Shown: piece after piece, positions 18,437-25,933 of the stretch
Position numbering within the stretch: the first letter of the stretch is position 1
How the letters are laid out: every line of letters starts with the position of its first letter
NCBI GenBank assembly: GCA_949282385.1
Contig: CASDOP010000001.1
Span: 62,001 to 126,000, forward strand
Direction of reading: 5' to 3'
DNA: 64,000 nt
Origin: an uncultured Clostridia bacterium
Lineage (GTDB): Bacteria; Bacillota; Clostridia; Christensenellales; Borkfalkiaceae
Position numbers and translations under genes: made by a program
Notes under the pieces: generated by a model
Databases searched by the model: none
The model's input: the letters and a program-made list of their open reading frames with translations, nothing else
What the model was told of the DNA's origin: nothing

Positions 18437-19585
18437 TTAGCCTATCAAATCAATAATTTTACGTTTGTCGCTTTCATACATATGCGCATAAGTTTTTGTA
18501 ACTTGCGCAAGAGTGTCGCCTATTAAATCTGCAACAACGGGCAATGTTGCGCCTAAGTGAATACACATTGATACAAATGAATGTCTTAAATCGTGTATTC
18601 TTATTTGTTTTACTTGCGCTACTTCACAATAATGATTAAATACCCTTCTTATGGTTGTATCAGTCAACGGTTGATTACCGCTAAAATAAAAAGGTTGTTG
18701 AGCAGTAAATTGCTGAAGCACGGAAAGTAAGCTCGCGCAAATAGGGGTAGAGGACACAAGTTCCGTTTTTGTGGATGTAATATTGTATGGACTATTATTT
18801 AAAGTTTTTCGAGTGATAGATTTGTTAAAAGTAATTTTTTGTTTTTGTAAATCCACATCGCCGGGCGTAAGCGCAATAACCTCGCCTTTGCGCCGCCCTG
18901 TATAAAAAAGCGTTGAAAAAAAGGCGTAATACATAGGATTGTCTACTACGGCGATAAATTGATTAAATTCTTCCCGCGTCCAAAATTGCATTTTTGTTTG
19001 CGGTGTGCGTCTTTTAGGTTTAACGACTTTAGCAAAGTTATTATTTATATCTGTATATCGCACAGAACACCACGATAAAAAAGCAGAAAAATAAGCGCGG
19101 ATTTTGCATAAGTATTTGTATGAATATGGTTTGCCTGTTTTAGGATTTGGCTGCGACCATAATTTATCTTGCCATAAATATAATTTTTCGGTAGTGAGAT
19201 CTCGTAACTTTGTTTCGCCAAAACTTGGCAGAATAATTAAATTAAATATTTTTTGTTTTTCATAAATAGTGGCTTCTTTAAGCTGATTATGTAAAGATGA
19301 AAAATACTGATTTACAATGTCTTTTACACATAAATCATTATTTGCCGATGGGTTTAATAAAGCCGTTTTTTGTTCCTGTTTTATGACTTCGCATTTTTCT
19401 GAAATAAAATTAGCGTGGGCTGTTTTTGCTAACGCCTTTGTTTTAAATCCGCTTAATTTTTTTTGCAGCTCCTTTCCGTCTTTATTTATTACGCGAAAAT
19501 AAATATCAAACACTTTGCCCTTTGTTGCAGTCATTCTTTCCTGAATATTAAAGGACGTGCTTACAACATAAAATTCTTTAGTCAT
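18437..19585 (-). CDS. int: Phage tyrosine integrase
   Basis: It catalyses site-specific integration and excision of the prophage. An N-terminal arm-binding and SAM-like core-binding region (to about residue 180) precedes the catalytic domain. Catalytic residues seen: R232 in TGRRKGE, H331-x-x-R334-H335 in HDLRHSF, and nucleophile Y366 in KTYAHM. The usual LGH histidine is replaced by Asp (LIGDT). An AAGGAGG site precedes ATG. The position at the host junction, pointing to the edge, is typical for an integrase next to attL. Confidence 0.93.
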   Translation of the reverse strand: MTKEFYVVSTSFNIQERMTATKGKVFDIYFRVINKDGKELQKKLSGFKTKALAKTAHANFISEKCEVIKQEQKTALLNPSANNDLCVKDIVNQYFSSLHNQLKEATIYEKQKIFNLIILPSFGETKLRDLTTEKLYLWQDKLWSQPNPKTGKPYSYKYLCKIRAYFSAFLSWCSVRYTDINNNFAKVVKPKRRTPQTKMQFWTREEFNQFIAVVDNPMYYAFFSTLFYTGRRKGEVIALTPGDVDLQKQKITFNKSITRKTLNNSPYNITSTKTELVSSTPICASLLSVLQQFTAQQPFYFSGNQPLTDTTIRRVFNHYCEVAQVKQIRIHDLRHSFVSMCIHLGATLPVVADLIGDTLAQVTKTYAHMYESDKRKIIDLIG

Positions 19586-19601
19586 TAAACCTCCTTAGTG
19601 A

Positions 19602-19630
19602 TTGACAAGTTGTATTATGTTTGATAAAAT
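19602..19630 (+). promoter_or_regulatory. Consensus promoter, rightward
   Basis: TTGACA (19602-19607), 17-base spacer, TAAAAT (19625-19630). It points away from the integrase and no protein gene lies downstream on this strand before the terminator at 19681-19730. Confidence 0.7.
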
Positions 19631-19636
19631 AAAAAA

Positions 19637-19730
19637 GCAGTAAAAGCTAAGGCTTGCCTTAACTTTTATATCCCCTGCATCCCCTTTTCCTTACCATTTG
19701 CCCAGAGTAGAGGAGAAGGGGTATTTTTTT
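19637..19730 (+). ncRNA. Candidate small RNA of the prophage (about 90 nt)
   Basis: Between a consensus promoter and a terminator, this stretch would form two hairpins: 19641-19653 with 19656-19668 (one mismatch), and a terminator stem 19681-19690 with 19712-19721 followed by a long T-run. No convincing ORF is present. The first hairpin, read on the minus strand, is also followed by a T-rich run and could be the lipoprotein gene terminator, so the two readings compete. Confidence 0.45.
19681..19730 (+). terminator. Intrinsic terminator (plus strand)
   Basis: A 10-bp stem with one G-U pair (19681-19690 with 19712-19721), followed by a T-rich run with seven consecutive T. Its only visible upstream promoter is at 19602-19630. 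Confidence 0.7.
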
Positions 19731-20427
19731 ATATATAATAATAATTATTTGCAACTTTTTCAACTGTATTATCTTCGTATGTAATTTCAATAGAAGGAAT
19801 GTCTATTCTTGCACAATTTTTGCAATAACCAATTACTTCTCTTGAAATTACTTGAACTTCAACTCCTATTTCAAAATATCCGATACATTCAACATCTATA
19901 TAATTTTTGTTTTTTATATTATCACGAATTAAATCTCCAACATTATTTTTTAAATATGCTTTATACCGTATATATTTTATACGCTTATTAGAAGTATTTG
20001 TTATCCAAGAATTAACATTTATGCCGCCAACAGAATTAAGCGAAAAAGCAAAAGTAAATTGTTGTAGTGGGGAATAATTACAGTTAGTACAAACACGATG
20101 TTGATAGTTGTGCCCACAAGCTTCAATTGTTATAGTGTTCCCAATTTGTCCGCAGACCGAACATTTTTCATAACCAGTACCCGGTGTTGTGCAAGTGGGA
20201 GAAGTAATGGTTATTGTTTCATAATTGTGTGGCTTATTGTCAGCTTTTTCGGTTTTAATTTTTCCACACAATTTACATTTATAAGTATCAATGCCTGAAT
20301 TAACACAAGTTGCTGTTGTGCTTTCTAAAGTCCATTCGTGCTGACATCCGCAACCCGCTGTAAAAAATACAGAAAACAAAAACAGAAAACTTACAAAAAT
20401 TACAAAGCATTTAATAATCTTTTTCAT
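19729..20427 (-). CDS. Predicted lipoprotein with CxxC repeats (lysogenic conversion candidate)
   Basis: The N terminus is a signal peptide (hydrophobic residues 8-24) ending in a lipobox-like TAGC, so the mature protein is probably lipid-anchored outside the cell. Residues 27-120 carry short repeats of the His...ATC...G...YKCKLCG type, with paired cysteines in CKLCG, CSVCG and CTNC. The C-terminal half has NTSNKRIKYIRY and NNVGD, resembling a small domain found in Bacillota lipoproteins (possibly DUF5780). It has its own consensus promoter and lies between integrase and repressor, the usual place for prophage cargo genes. Function unknown. Confidence 0.75.
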   Translation of the reverse strand: MKKIIKCFVIFVSFLFLFSVFFTAGCGCQHEWTLESTTATCVNSGIDTYKCKLCGKIKTEKADNKPHNYETITITSPTCTTPGTGYEKCSVCGQIGNTITIEACGHNYQHRVCTNCNYSPLQQFTFAFSLNSVGGINVNSWITNTSNKRIKYIRYKAYLKNNVGDLIRDNIKNKNYIDVECIGYFEIGVEVQVISREVIGYCKNCARIDIPSIEITYEDNTVEKVANNYYYI

Positions 20428-20489
20428 AAATTTGCCTTTTTTATTAAATAGTTTACTTTTTAAATTAAATATTTTATAAATTTAATTAA

Positions 20490-20518
20490 ATAATAATTAA
20501 AATATTAAATTTTGTCAA
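20490..20518 (-). promoter_or_regulatory. Promoter of the lipoprotein gene
   Basis: On the minus strand TTGACA (20518-20513), 17-base spacer, TATTAT (20495-20490). It gives the lipoprotein gene expression independent of the repressor, with a leader of about 55 bases. The region is very AT-rich. Confidence 0.7.
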
Positions 20519-20525
20519 TAAGGTT

Positions 20526-21140
20526 TTAAAAATCCCGTATTAGTTTTACAACTTTTCCCAAAATTTTAACTTGTGCAAGGTCAAAATTTTCGATACGCTT
20601 AATTGGGTATTCCGGGTTTACAGGTATAAGCTCTAAATAATTATTTCCGTAAGCAACTTTTTTGACCGTTGCTTCATCGCCATTATATAACACAACCGCA
20701 TAAGATCCGCTATCAACAAAATTGCATCGCAAACAAAGAATAGTATCTCCGCTAAGTAAACGAGGGTACATACTGTCGCCTTTTACTTTTAAAGCAAAAA
20801 ATTCTGACTTATCCCGTCCTTTTAACATTGAGGACGGGATTTCTATTTTATTTCCCGTTGGGATTTCGTCAACCGTACCATCATAACCTGCGCTAATTGT
20901 TCCAATTTCATCAAATTCAATAAGAGCTTCAACTGGGTATATGTTATTTGCCGTTTTTCCAAGCAAATAATCTACGGAAACATTAAAATAATCAGCAATT
21001 TTACTTACAGCATCAAGCGATGGCTTGTTTTTGCCGTTTTTCCAATTTGATATTGTCCCTTGCGTTAATCCAATATTTTTTTCCAAAGCATTAACAGACA
21101 TTCCAGAATTTTCAAACAAATTTAAAATAATTGAAAGCAT
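20526..21140 (-). CDS. LexA/CI-like prophage repressor (XRE HTH plus S24 peptidase)
   Basis: It should keep the lytic genes off and be inactivated by RecA-stimulated self-cleavage. An XRE helix-turn-helix (about residues 10-55; LTQGTISNWKNGKNKPS) is followed by an S24 domain. Autocleavage residues are present: A84-G85 scissile pair, S123 in GDSMYP, and K160 in ATVKKV, 37 residues apart as in LexA. The start is ATG 21140, with TAGGAC just before it. The longer frame from 21188 runs through the operator and is rejected. Two GAGAAATCTC operators and a rightward promoter lie just upstream. Confidence 0.9.
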   Translation of the reverse strand: MLSIILNLFENSGMSVNALEKNIGLTQGTISNWKNGKNKPSLDAVSKIADYFNVSVDYLLGKTANNIYPVEALIEFDEIGTISAGYDGTVDEIPTGNKIEIPSSMLKGRDKSEFFALKVKGDSMYPRLLSGDTILCLRCNFVDSGSYAVVLYNGDEATVKKVAYGNNYLELIPVNPEYPIKRIENFDLAQVKILGKVVKLIRDF

Positions 21141-21158
21141 AAAAGTCCTAAAAAATAT

Positions 21159-21174
21159 TTTGAGAAATCTCAAA
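21159..21174. promoter_or_regulatory. Repressor operator A
   Basis: Inverted repeat with 7-bp arms (TTTGAGA/TCTCAAA) around AA, in the repressor 5' leader. It shares the 10-base core GAGAAATCTC with operator B, 30 bases away (about three helical turns). Confidence 0.65.
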
Positions 21175-21181
21175 TAACCTC

Positions 21182-21210
21182 TTGACATTTAGAGAAATCT
21201 CGTATATACT
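21182..21210 (+). promoter_or_regulatory. Rightward early promoter (PR) with operator B in the spacer
   Basis: TTGACA (21182-21187), 17-base spacer, TATACT (21205-21210). The operator core GAGAAATCTC at 21192-21201 lies between the two boxes, so repressor binding should block it. It would transcribe the Cro-like gene and early operon through a leader of about 215 bases. Confidence 0.8.
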
Positions 21211-21319
21211 TAAACCATAGTTGCCGAGCGCGGCGAAAATAGCGTAAAAACAATGGACTTTTTTAAATAAAAGCAATTTGATTATACGCAAATAACCGCC
21301 TTTGCATACTAAAGGCGTT

Positions 21320-21400
21320 GCTATTGACAGACTTATAGCCTATCAAATTTATTCTTGTGGCAAAGGTATTTTAACATAGGTTAAACAATCTGTCAATAGC
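21320..21400. repeat. 12-bp inverted repeat around a leftward promoter
   Basis: GCTATTGACAGA (21320-21331) and its exact reverse complement (21389-21400) are 57 bases apart. Each arm read inward carries TTGACA. The right arm on the minus strand forms TTGACA, 17 bases, TAAAAT (21373-21368), a consensus leftward promoter aimed at the repressor. The left arm has only a weak -10 (TTTATT). A smaller palindrome, TTTAAC-ATAG-GTTAAA (21370-21385), overlaps the leftward -10 and spacer. A 7-bp hairpin (21297-21303 with 21311-21317) lies just upstream. Confidence 0.7.
21364..21396 (-). promoter_or_regulatory. Leftward promoter facing PR, probably for the repressor
   Basis: TTGACA (21396-21391), 17-base spacer, TAAAAT (21373-21368) on the minus strand. 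Its transcript would run about 220 bases to the repressor ATG and overlap the PR transcript head-on across about 140 bases. Confidence 0.65.
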
Positions 21401-21431
21401 TGTCGCTGAATTTACATAAAAGGAGATAAAG

Positions 21432-21656
21432 GTGTTAGCAGAAAGATTAAAAGAAGTTCGACTTAATGCAGGTGCTTCAAGACGCGATGCGGCTATTGCA
21501 ATGGGCGTAAGCGATGCGGCATATGGTTATTTTGAGCAGGGCTTAAAAACTCCTTCTTTTGCCGTACTCAAGAGATTTGCGGAACATTTTAACGTATCGC
21601 TTGATTATTTGGCAGAGAGAGAAGTTGTCAATGCTGATAAGAGCGAGGAAGGGTAA
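21432..21656 (+). CDS. Cro-like XRE family transcriptional regulator
   Basis: A 74-residue single-domain helix-turn-helix protein (LKEVRLNAGASRRDAAIAMGV, recognition helix near residues 25-40) with the ...HFNVSLDYLAE ending shared with XRE repressors. It starts at GTG 21432 after an AGGAG site. As first gene of the rightward early operon opposite the repressor it probably plays a Cro role. The stop overlaps the next ATG. Confidence 0.8.
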   Translation: MLAERLKEVRLNAGASRRDAAIAMGVSDAAYGYFEQGLKTPSFAVLKRFAEHFNVSLDYLAEREVVNADKSEEG

Positions 21657-21889
21657 TGACATACGCAGAGCGAGAGCAGATTTTTGCAAAGGAATATTTA
21701 ACCATAGCTGATTTACAAGATTTGCTTGGGCTTACTTACAGCGCGGCAGCGACGTTAATTCGGACGATAAAGCGCAGCTATGATAGGCTGCACATTCAGG
21801 GCAAAATTCACGTTCAGGATTACATAGACTTTTTTGAGCTTAACGGCTCAACGAGATATTTAAGCAAATTAAAAGCAGGAGAACCATAA
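21656..21889 (+). CDS. Small DNA-binding protein (excisionase/DUF3173-like HTH)
   Basis: 77 residues with a helix-turn-helix-like segment (LTIADLQDLLGLTYSAAATL) of the type found in phage excisionases and DUF3173 proteins. Translationally coupled to the Cro-like gene (TAATG). A role in excision or early regulation is inferred from fold and position only. Confidence 0.55.
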   Translation: MTYAEREQIFAKEYLTIADLQDLLGLTYSAAATLIRTIKRSYDRLHIQGKIHVQDYIDFFELNGSTRYLSKLKAGEP

Positions 21890-21891
21890 AA

Positions 21892-22203
21892 ATGGAAGAC
21901 AAGAAAATTAAAGTTACCATTGAAGAAAACGGCAAGGTAATAAATAGCTGGGAAGGATCCGGAGCATACATTTCGGTTTGCACCAATGAGGGTGCTGACA
22001 GCATAACATACGGACACTTTAATACTTTACAGCTTGCCACAATGATAAATTCGTTAAGACAGGAGATTAAATGTCTCTTAGATAAATACGGCGATAAAGA
22101 TTTGGAATTTTTACTTGCTCTATACGAAATGAGAGATGAGATTAATACCAAAGAGGAAAAAGATGCAGATAGCGAAGGTTCTTCTGGCGGAGATAAACAA
22201 TGA
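21892..22203 (+). CDS. Hypothetical phage protein
   Basis: 103 residues, not recognised. A beta-rich N-terminal part (KIKVTIEENGKVINSWEG) is followed by helices and a charged Glu/Ser/Gly tail. An AGGAG site precedes ATG, and the stop overlaps the next start (ATGA). Its place between regulators and recombination genes suggests an early function. Confidence 0.6.
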   Translation: MEDKKIKVTIEENGKVINSWEGSGAYISVCTNEGADSITYGHFNTLQLATMINSLRQEIKCLLDKYGDKDLEFLLALYEMRDEINTKEEKDADSEGSSGGDKQ

Positions 22204-22598
22204 ACTCTTTTACACATCACGAACCGATAGTTTATGCGGTTTACGACGAAATGAAAAACTACGTTGGTAAGGCTAATGCTATTAAGGCGGCGGATCTTGC
22301 GGCAAAGTTTAATCTTTCGGAGCGTGGACTGCGTGAGGTTATAAGCACTATTCGTACAAGTTCGGAGCTGCGCAAGGTGGTATCAAGTTGCAATAACGGA
22401 TATTATCTTTGCACGGATGAAGAATTTGAGCAGGCGAACCGTCGCCTTGAAAGTCAGGCATTTAGCCTTTTAAAGGTTGCTTATGCAAATAAGCGAAAAG
22501 CGGCTAAAGATGGGCAGATGCTTATACCTTTGGGCAAATATTACAAAGAAGTTTTTGAAGCGTTTGGCAAGCAAGAGCAGCAGGGGGATTACAACTGA
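22200..22598 (+). CDS. Winged-helix-like phage protein
   Basis: 132 residues. Residues 25-75 (ADLAAKFNLSERGLREVIST...) look like a winged helix-turn-helix, followed by NNGYYLCTDEEFE, a wing-like segment seen in phage replication/regulation proteins. The C-terminal part is helical and basic. Exact function unknown. Confidence 0.6.
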   Translation: MNSFTHHEPIVYAVYDEMKNYVGKANAIKAADLAAKFNLSERGLREVISTIRTSSELRKVVSSCNNGYYLCTDEEFEQANRRLESQAFSLLKVAYANKRKAAKDGQMLIPLGKYYKEVFEAFGKQEQQGDYN

Positions 22599-22865
22599 AT
22601 GAATACTTATAAAATAAACGAGTTGCCTATTGAAGTTTGTAAAAGCAAGTCGGACTTTGTTGAGCGATTTTTGAAACCGCTTGTAAAGGCTTTGGATTTG
22701 TCTGTTACAGACGTGATTTACGATTATGTCATTAGCGGAGATAGCCGCATTGACGAAAGCGTTGAAATCAGGAGAAAAGGCGGCTCGTTTTTGTCTATTG
22801 ACGTAAGTCGTGATTCTAAAGCGCAGTTATCTGTCGATACGCTTAAAGCGTTGAGTTATCAGTAA
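22599..22865 (+). CDS. Hypothetical phage protein
   Basis: 88 residues, not recognised. It starts directly after the previous stop with a GGGGGA site. Alternating hydrophobic pattern in the C-terminal half suggests a small alpha/beta fold. It immediately precedes the exonuclease-RecT pair. Confidence 0.55.
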   Translation: MNTYKINELPIEVCKSKSDFVERFLKPLVKALDLSVTDVIYDYVISGDSRIDESVEIRRKGGSFLSIDVSRDSKAQLSVDTLKALSYQ

Positions 22866-22882
22866 GGAGAAAATAGATAAAA

Positions 22883-23845
22883 ATGGCGACAGTTAAACCA
22901 TATAAAAACACGGGCATTAAATACTTGTCCGAAGAATGGGAAACGCAAAGAAGGGTTTTAGGCATAGGCGGCAGCGAGGCATCGGCTATTGTAGGTTTTA
23001 ATCCTTACAGTTCGGCGTTTTCCGTTTACTGCGACAAAATAGGCAAAGGGGAGCAAAAGCCTATAAGCGAAGCGTTGCGACAGGGTAGCGACCTTGAGGA
23101 CTATGTTGCTCAAAGATTTTGCGAGGAAACGGGAAAAAAGGTAAAGAGAAACGGTTTTATGCTTCAGTCGATTGCACATCCGTTTATGCTTGCCGATGTG
23201 GACCGTTTTATTGTTGGAGAAAATGCGCTTTTAGAGTGTAAATGCACTTTAAATTCGCAGGGATATTCTTACGAGGATGCAAACAACATTCCTGCTTATC
23301 ATCTTGTTCAATGTTTGCATTATATGAGCGTTGTCGGCGCAGAAAAGGCATATCTTGCAACGCTTGTTTATGGCAGAGGGTTTTATGTTGTCGAGATAAA
23401 TCGTGATGATTATAAGGACGACATTGCCGCTCTCATAGAAATGGAAGAGCGGTTTTGGAACGAAAATGTGAAAGCGCAGATTGCGCCTTTGGCTGACGGC
23501 AGCGAAAGCTCGTCAGAATCATTGAAGGCGGCTTATCCGCAGGCAGATGAAACGATTTCAACGGTTGACCTTACATTGCAGGAAACAAGTTTAAATCGTT
23601 TAAGCGAAATAAAGGCTCAAATTAAGGCTTTAAGCGACGAGCAGACAGGCATTGAGAACTTAATCAAGCAAACGCTTGGCGAGGCTTCTAAGGGCGAAAA
23701 TAGCCATTATAAGGTTATTTGGAGCAATTATGAAAGTACTCGACTTGACACAAAGGCATTAAAAGCTGATTTGCCCGAAGTTTATGCGAGGTACGCAAAA
23801 ACTTCTATGGCGCGAAAATTTTTAGTAACAGAGAAAAAACAATAA
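22883..23845 (+). CDS. YqaJ-type viral exonuclease
   Basis: A lambda-exonuclease-like PD-(D/E)xK nuclease that resects double-strand ends for single-strand annealing. Motifs: GIGGSEASAIVGFNPY near the N terminus, the GSDLEDYVAQRF helix, LADVDRF with the catalytic Asp, and LLECKC with the Glu-x-Lys pair. The C-terminal tail (after about residue 230) is helical. It has an AAGGAG site and lies 18 bases before recT; the pair forms the phage recombination module. Confidence 0.88.
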   Translation: MATVKPYKNTGIKYLSEEWETQRRVLGIGGSEASAIVGFNPYSSAFSVYCDKIGKGEQKPISEALRQGSDLEDYVAQRFCEETGKKVKRNGFMLQSIAHPFMLADVDRFIVGENALLECKCTLNSQGYSYEDANNIPAYHLVQCLHYMSVVGAEKAYLATLVYGRGFYVVEINRDDYKDDIAALIEMEERFWNENVKAQIAPLADGSESSSESLKAAYPQADETISTVDLTLQETSLNRLSEIKAQIKALSDEQTGIENLIKQTLGEASKGENSHYKVIWSNYESTRLDTKALKADLPEVYARYAKTSMARKFLVTEKKQ

Positions 23846-23863
23846 CAAGGAGATATAAATTTT

Positions 23864-24847
23864 ATGGCAACAAAAGTAACAGCAAAAGCCGGTGCGCTTA
23901 CTGCGCAGAACGAAAAACAACAGGAAAAGCCTACGCCTCAGAAAATGAGCGACTTTTTGGCAAGTCCCAAGACTCAGGAATGGATGATGAACTCTATCGG
24001 AGACAAAAAAGAGGTGCAGAAGTTTGTTTCATCTATTCTTTCTGCAACAAGCACAAATATTGAGTTGCAGAGTTGCGAAAGAAATTCTGTAATATCGGCG
24101 GCACTTTTGGCGCAGTCGTTGAATATGTCGTTGTCGCCGCAGTTGGGGCTTTGCTACCTTGTACCTTTTAAGAGTAAGGCAAAGTACGATAAGGAAGGCA
24201 ATCTTGTAAAAGAAGAAAGCAAAACCGCAACTTTTGTCTTGGGTTACAAGGGATATATTCAGCTTGCTATTCGCAGCGGATATTATAAAAATATCGGCGT
24301 ATGCGAAGTGCGCGAAGGCGAATTAAAGTCTGTAAACCCCTTTACGGGTGATATTGAGCTTGAAGCGATTAAGGATGAAAACGCGCGCGAAAAAGCTCCC
24401 GTCATAGGTTATTACGCTTTTTTACGTCTGGTAAATGGCTTTGAAAAAGGCATTTATTGGTCGTACGAAAAAATGTTGTCGCACGCCAATAAATATTCGG
24501 CGGCATTTAACGCAGAAATCTTTAAGCAGATAAATGCGGGCAAAATTCCCGAAAAGGATATGTGGAAATATTCTTCATTCTGGTACAAAGATTTCGATGC
24601 AATGGCAATGAAAACGCTTATTCGCCAGCTTATCGGTAAGTGGGGCATTATGAGCATTGATATGCAGAAGGCATACGAAAACGACATTCAGGAAGAAGAA
24701 AACACTCTTAAAAGCGCATCGGGTGTATCGTTTGTGGATATAGAATCGACCGACTTTGAAGGCGCACAGGCATCAGAAAATCTTAACGTTGCGGCTGATG
24801 CCGAGACTGGCGAGATTATTCGCGGAGAAGCGACGGCAGATGAATAA
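23864..24847 (+). CDS. recT: RecT-family single-strand annealing protein
   Basis: It anneals single strands made by the neighbouring YqaJ exonuclease. The conserved core includes SVISAALLAQSLNMSLSP-type spacing, LCYLVPF, FVLGYKGYIQLAIRSG and the GYYAFLRLVNG segment, followed by FWYKDFDAMAMKTLIRQL. Length 327 is usual. The Gly/Glu-rich C terminus is variable. AAGGAG site present. Confidence 0.93.
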   Translation: MATKVTAKAGALTAQNEKQQEKPTPQKMSDFLASPKTQEWMMNSIGDKKEVQKFVSSILSATSTNIELQSCERNSVISAALLAQSLNMSLSPQLGLCYLVPFKSKAKYDKEGNLVKEESKTATFVLGYKGYIQLAIRSGYYKNIGVCEVREGELKSVNPFTGDIELEAIKDENAREKAPVIGYYAFLRLVNGFEKGIYWSYEKMLSHANKYSAAFNAEIFKQINAGKIPEKDMWKYSSFWYKDFDAMAMKTLIRQLIGKWGIMSIDMQKAYENDIQEEENTLKSASGVSFVDIESTDFEGAQASENLNVAADAETGEIIRGEATADE

Positions 24848-25022
24848 TGCGGTATTGATAGCGCAAAGCTACGGCGTAGATTTAAACGCTGCGCCGCGCA
24901 ATTTGCGACAGGAACAGGAGCATAGAGCAGTAAGCAAGGTAATACTGAACCTACCGCTTACAAAGGCAGAAGGTGAACTTCTTGAAAGGGCAAAAGCGCG
25001 GGCGCGGTTATTTGCAGAGTAA
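24840..25022 (+). CDS. Small hypothetical protein after RecT
   Basis: 60 residues from ATG 24840, overlapping the recT end by 8 bases. Mostly helical and basic (ELLERAKARARLF at the end). Not recognised. A longer upstream start inside recT is unlikely. Confidence 0.5.
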   Translation: MNNAVLIAQSYGVDLNAAPRNLRQEQEHRAVSKVILNLPLTKAEGELLERAKARARLFAE

Positions 25023-25533
25023 TCACGCAACCGACAGTACAAGCGCAACTTCTTTGTATTGCGATAACGAACGATGCTCTGGCGGCGGCAATTTATGTAA
25101 TGTATGGGCAGATTGTCCTATGTATAAAGCAAAGATTGTTGTACCGCAGGAGGCGAAACAGCGCAAGCAGACAAAGAGTTGTGCGACCGAGTTGAAATCC
25201 AACGAGGACGAGGAACAAGCGGCGGTTATTGAGTATTGCGAGCTTATGAAAATAGTTGTGGTACATATTCCAAACGAAGGCAAACGCTCAATGGCTTACG
25301 GCGCACGAATGAAGCGATTAGGAATGAAAAAAGGTTTTCCCGATTTGTTTTTTCCCTCGCCTCGATTGGGTTATCACGGATTGATGATAGAAATGAAAAC
25401 TGACCGCAAGTCGAGAGTAAGTCCCGAACAAAAAGGTTGGATATTGTATTTGCAAAAACAAGGCTACTGCGCGACCGTGTGTTATGGCGCGGATGAAGCA
25501 ATAGCTGAATTAAAAAAGTATTTTGAACTGTAA
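24973..25533 (+). CDS. VRR-NUC domain nuclease with Cys-rich N terminus
   Basis: A PD-(D/E)xK nuclease of the VRR-NUC family common in phage replication regions. The C-terminal domain (about residues 78-180) shows NEDEEQAAVIEYCE, HIPNEGKRS, GFPDLFFP and LMIEMKTDRKSRVSPEQ, matching the catalytic Asp, Glu-x-Lys and Gln. The N-terminal part has C-x4-C...C-x5-C spacing that could bind zinc. The start is uncertain: GTG 24973 overlaps the previous gene by 50 bases; ATG 25120 would drop the Cys region. Holliday-junction or flap cleavage is a family-based guess. Confidence 0.75.
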   Translation: MNFLKGQKRGRGYLQSNHATDSTSATSLYCDNERCSGGGNLCNVWADCPMYKAKIVVPQEAKQRKQTKSCATELKSNEDEEQAAVIEYCELMKIVVVHIPNEGKRSMAYGARMKRLGMKKGFPDLFFPSPRLGYHGLMIEMKTDRKSRVSPEQKGWILYLQKQGYCATVCYGADEAIAELKKYFEL

Positions 25534-25572
25534 AACAACGAATTAAAAGTTATTAGCAGGGGAGGAACGCTG

Positions 25573-25917
25573 ATGGCAAAAGATAAGGGATGTATGTGTT
25601 TAGATTGCGCTTGCTTAGGCGGATGTGAAGCCGCCAACTGCGCAATAACGCATTGCTCTGCATTTATAAGCGCAAAAATTACATCGGTTGAGGCGGCAAG
25701 GCTTTTAGGTTGCCATATATCGACTTTTTTAGACCTTAAAAAGAGCGCGGACGGCAGAAGGTATATAATTGCACGTTTTAAAAATATGGGCTATAACGTG
25801 CTGATTGAAGGCTTTGGGCGCGAAGCGCAGATTTGGAGAAAGGAAGAAATTAACAACATATCGAGAAACAAGATTTATCGCGGTGTTGACGTTGTTCCTT
25901 CTCATCGGTGCGTTTAG
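25573..25917 (+). CDS. Cys-rich protein with HTH-like segment
   Basis: 114 residues. The first 28 residues hold seven cysteines (C7, C9, C12, C14, C18, C23, C28), probably a zinc-binding knot. Residues 38-60 (VEAARLLGCHISTFLDLKKS) resemble an excisionase/MerR-type helix-turn-helix. GGAGG site present. Function unknown. Confidence 0.6.
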   Translation: MAKDKGCMCLDCACLGGCEAANCAITHCSAFISAKITSVEAARLLGCHISTFLDLKKSADGRRYIIARFKNMGYNVLIEGFGREAQIWRKEEINNISRNKIYRGVDVVPSHRCV

Positions 25918-25933
25918 GCGGAGGGTTTAAATT

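Noticed and set aside
20526..21188. Longer repressor start at 21188
   Set aside because: It lies upstream of the ribosome binding site and would make the operator coding; ATG 21140 gives LexA-like numbering of catalytic residues.
18439..21348. 12-base match AGCCTATCAAAT at 18439-18450 and 21337-21348 as attachment core
   Set aside because: One copy is inside the integrase coding end and the other in the switch region; a 12-base match over this distance is expected by chance fairly often.
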